From NCBI GenBank assembly GCA_946482295.1, contig CAMLRB010000224.1, positions 1-5,652 on the forward strand: a stretch of 5,652 bases of DNA, given 5' to 3'. The DNA comes from an uncultured Bacteriovorax sp. (GTDB lineage: Bacteria; Bdellovibrionota; Bacteriovoracia; Bacteriovoracales; Bacteriovoracaceae). Positions 5,632 to 5,652 of this stretch are shown one piece after another. Position numbers and translations under genes: made by a program. Each line of letters starts with the position of its first letter. Within the stretch, counting starts at the first letter, position 1. The notes below the pieces were generated by a model. The model was not told the origin of the DNA, ran no database searches, and worked only from the letters and a program-made list of their open reading frames with translations.

Positions 5632-5652
5632 TAAGAGATAATTGAGTGTTTT

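Noticed and set aside
5547..5642. Plus-strand frame beginning MNIMMMAAIKK near the right edge
   Set aside because: It has no Shine-Dalgarno and overlaps the better supported minus-strand membrane micro-ORF; its Met/Ile run is the complement of the hydrophobic codons.
5631..5652. Possible end of an upstream gene in another minus-strand frame (stop TAG at 5633-5631)
   Set aside because: Only six codons are visible, and a second frame also stops nearby, so there is too little sequence to call a gene.

Overview
The window is an AT-leaning (roughly 40% G+C by eye), tightly packed stretch of a Gram-negative-type bacterial chromosome. It carries four substantial protein genes, one candidate micro-ORF and two clear intrinsic terminators. 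The combination of a diverged MurD, a type III glutamine synthetase and an orphan periplasmic solute-binding protein with a Sec signal suggests a Bdellovibrionota member, perhaps a Bacteriovorax/Peredibacter-like predator. That assignment is inference from protein flavour and base composition; no rRNA or other marker is present.

Layout. Positions 1-999 (minus) hold the first 333 residues of MurD, the D-glutamate-adding ligase of peptidoglycan synthesis; its C-terminus lies beyond the left edge. Only 17 bp away, facing the other direction, 1017-2258 (plus) encodes a 413-residue SAM-dependent methyltransferase of the METTL25/METTL25B (Methyltransf_32) type, a family best known from eukaryotes. 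The gap between the two start codons contains a short dyad and two overlapping TANNNT boxes but no Shine-Dalgarno for either gene. A strong hairpin at 2258-2284 ends the methyltransferase gene and, in the other direction, the converging solute-binding protein gene at 2293-3021 (minus). A 216-bp gap holds the leader of that gene and the UUCG-loop terminator of the next one. Positions 3238-5436 (minus) encode a full-length, 732-residue type III glutamine synthetase (GlnN). Upstream of it, 5533-5619 (minus) can encode a 28-residue single-span membrane protein with a good ribosome binding site, although its frame also stays open to the right edge.

How the genes relate. There is no obvious single pathway. 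MurD and glutamine synthetase are housekeeping genes for wall precursor synthesis and ammonium assimilation. The solute-binding protein has no permease or ATPase beside it. Terminators and strand switches separate the genes into mostly single-gene units. I see no mobile element, CRISPR array, tRNA or rRNA, and no gene-free stretch longer than 300 bp. The least expected content is the bacterial METTL25-like enzyme sharing a minimal divergent promoter region with murD.
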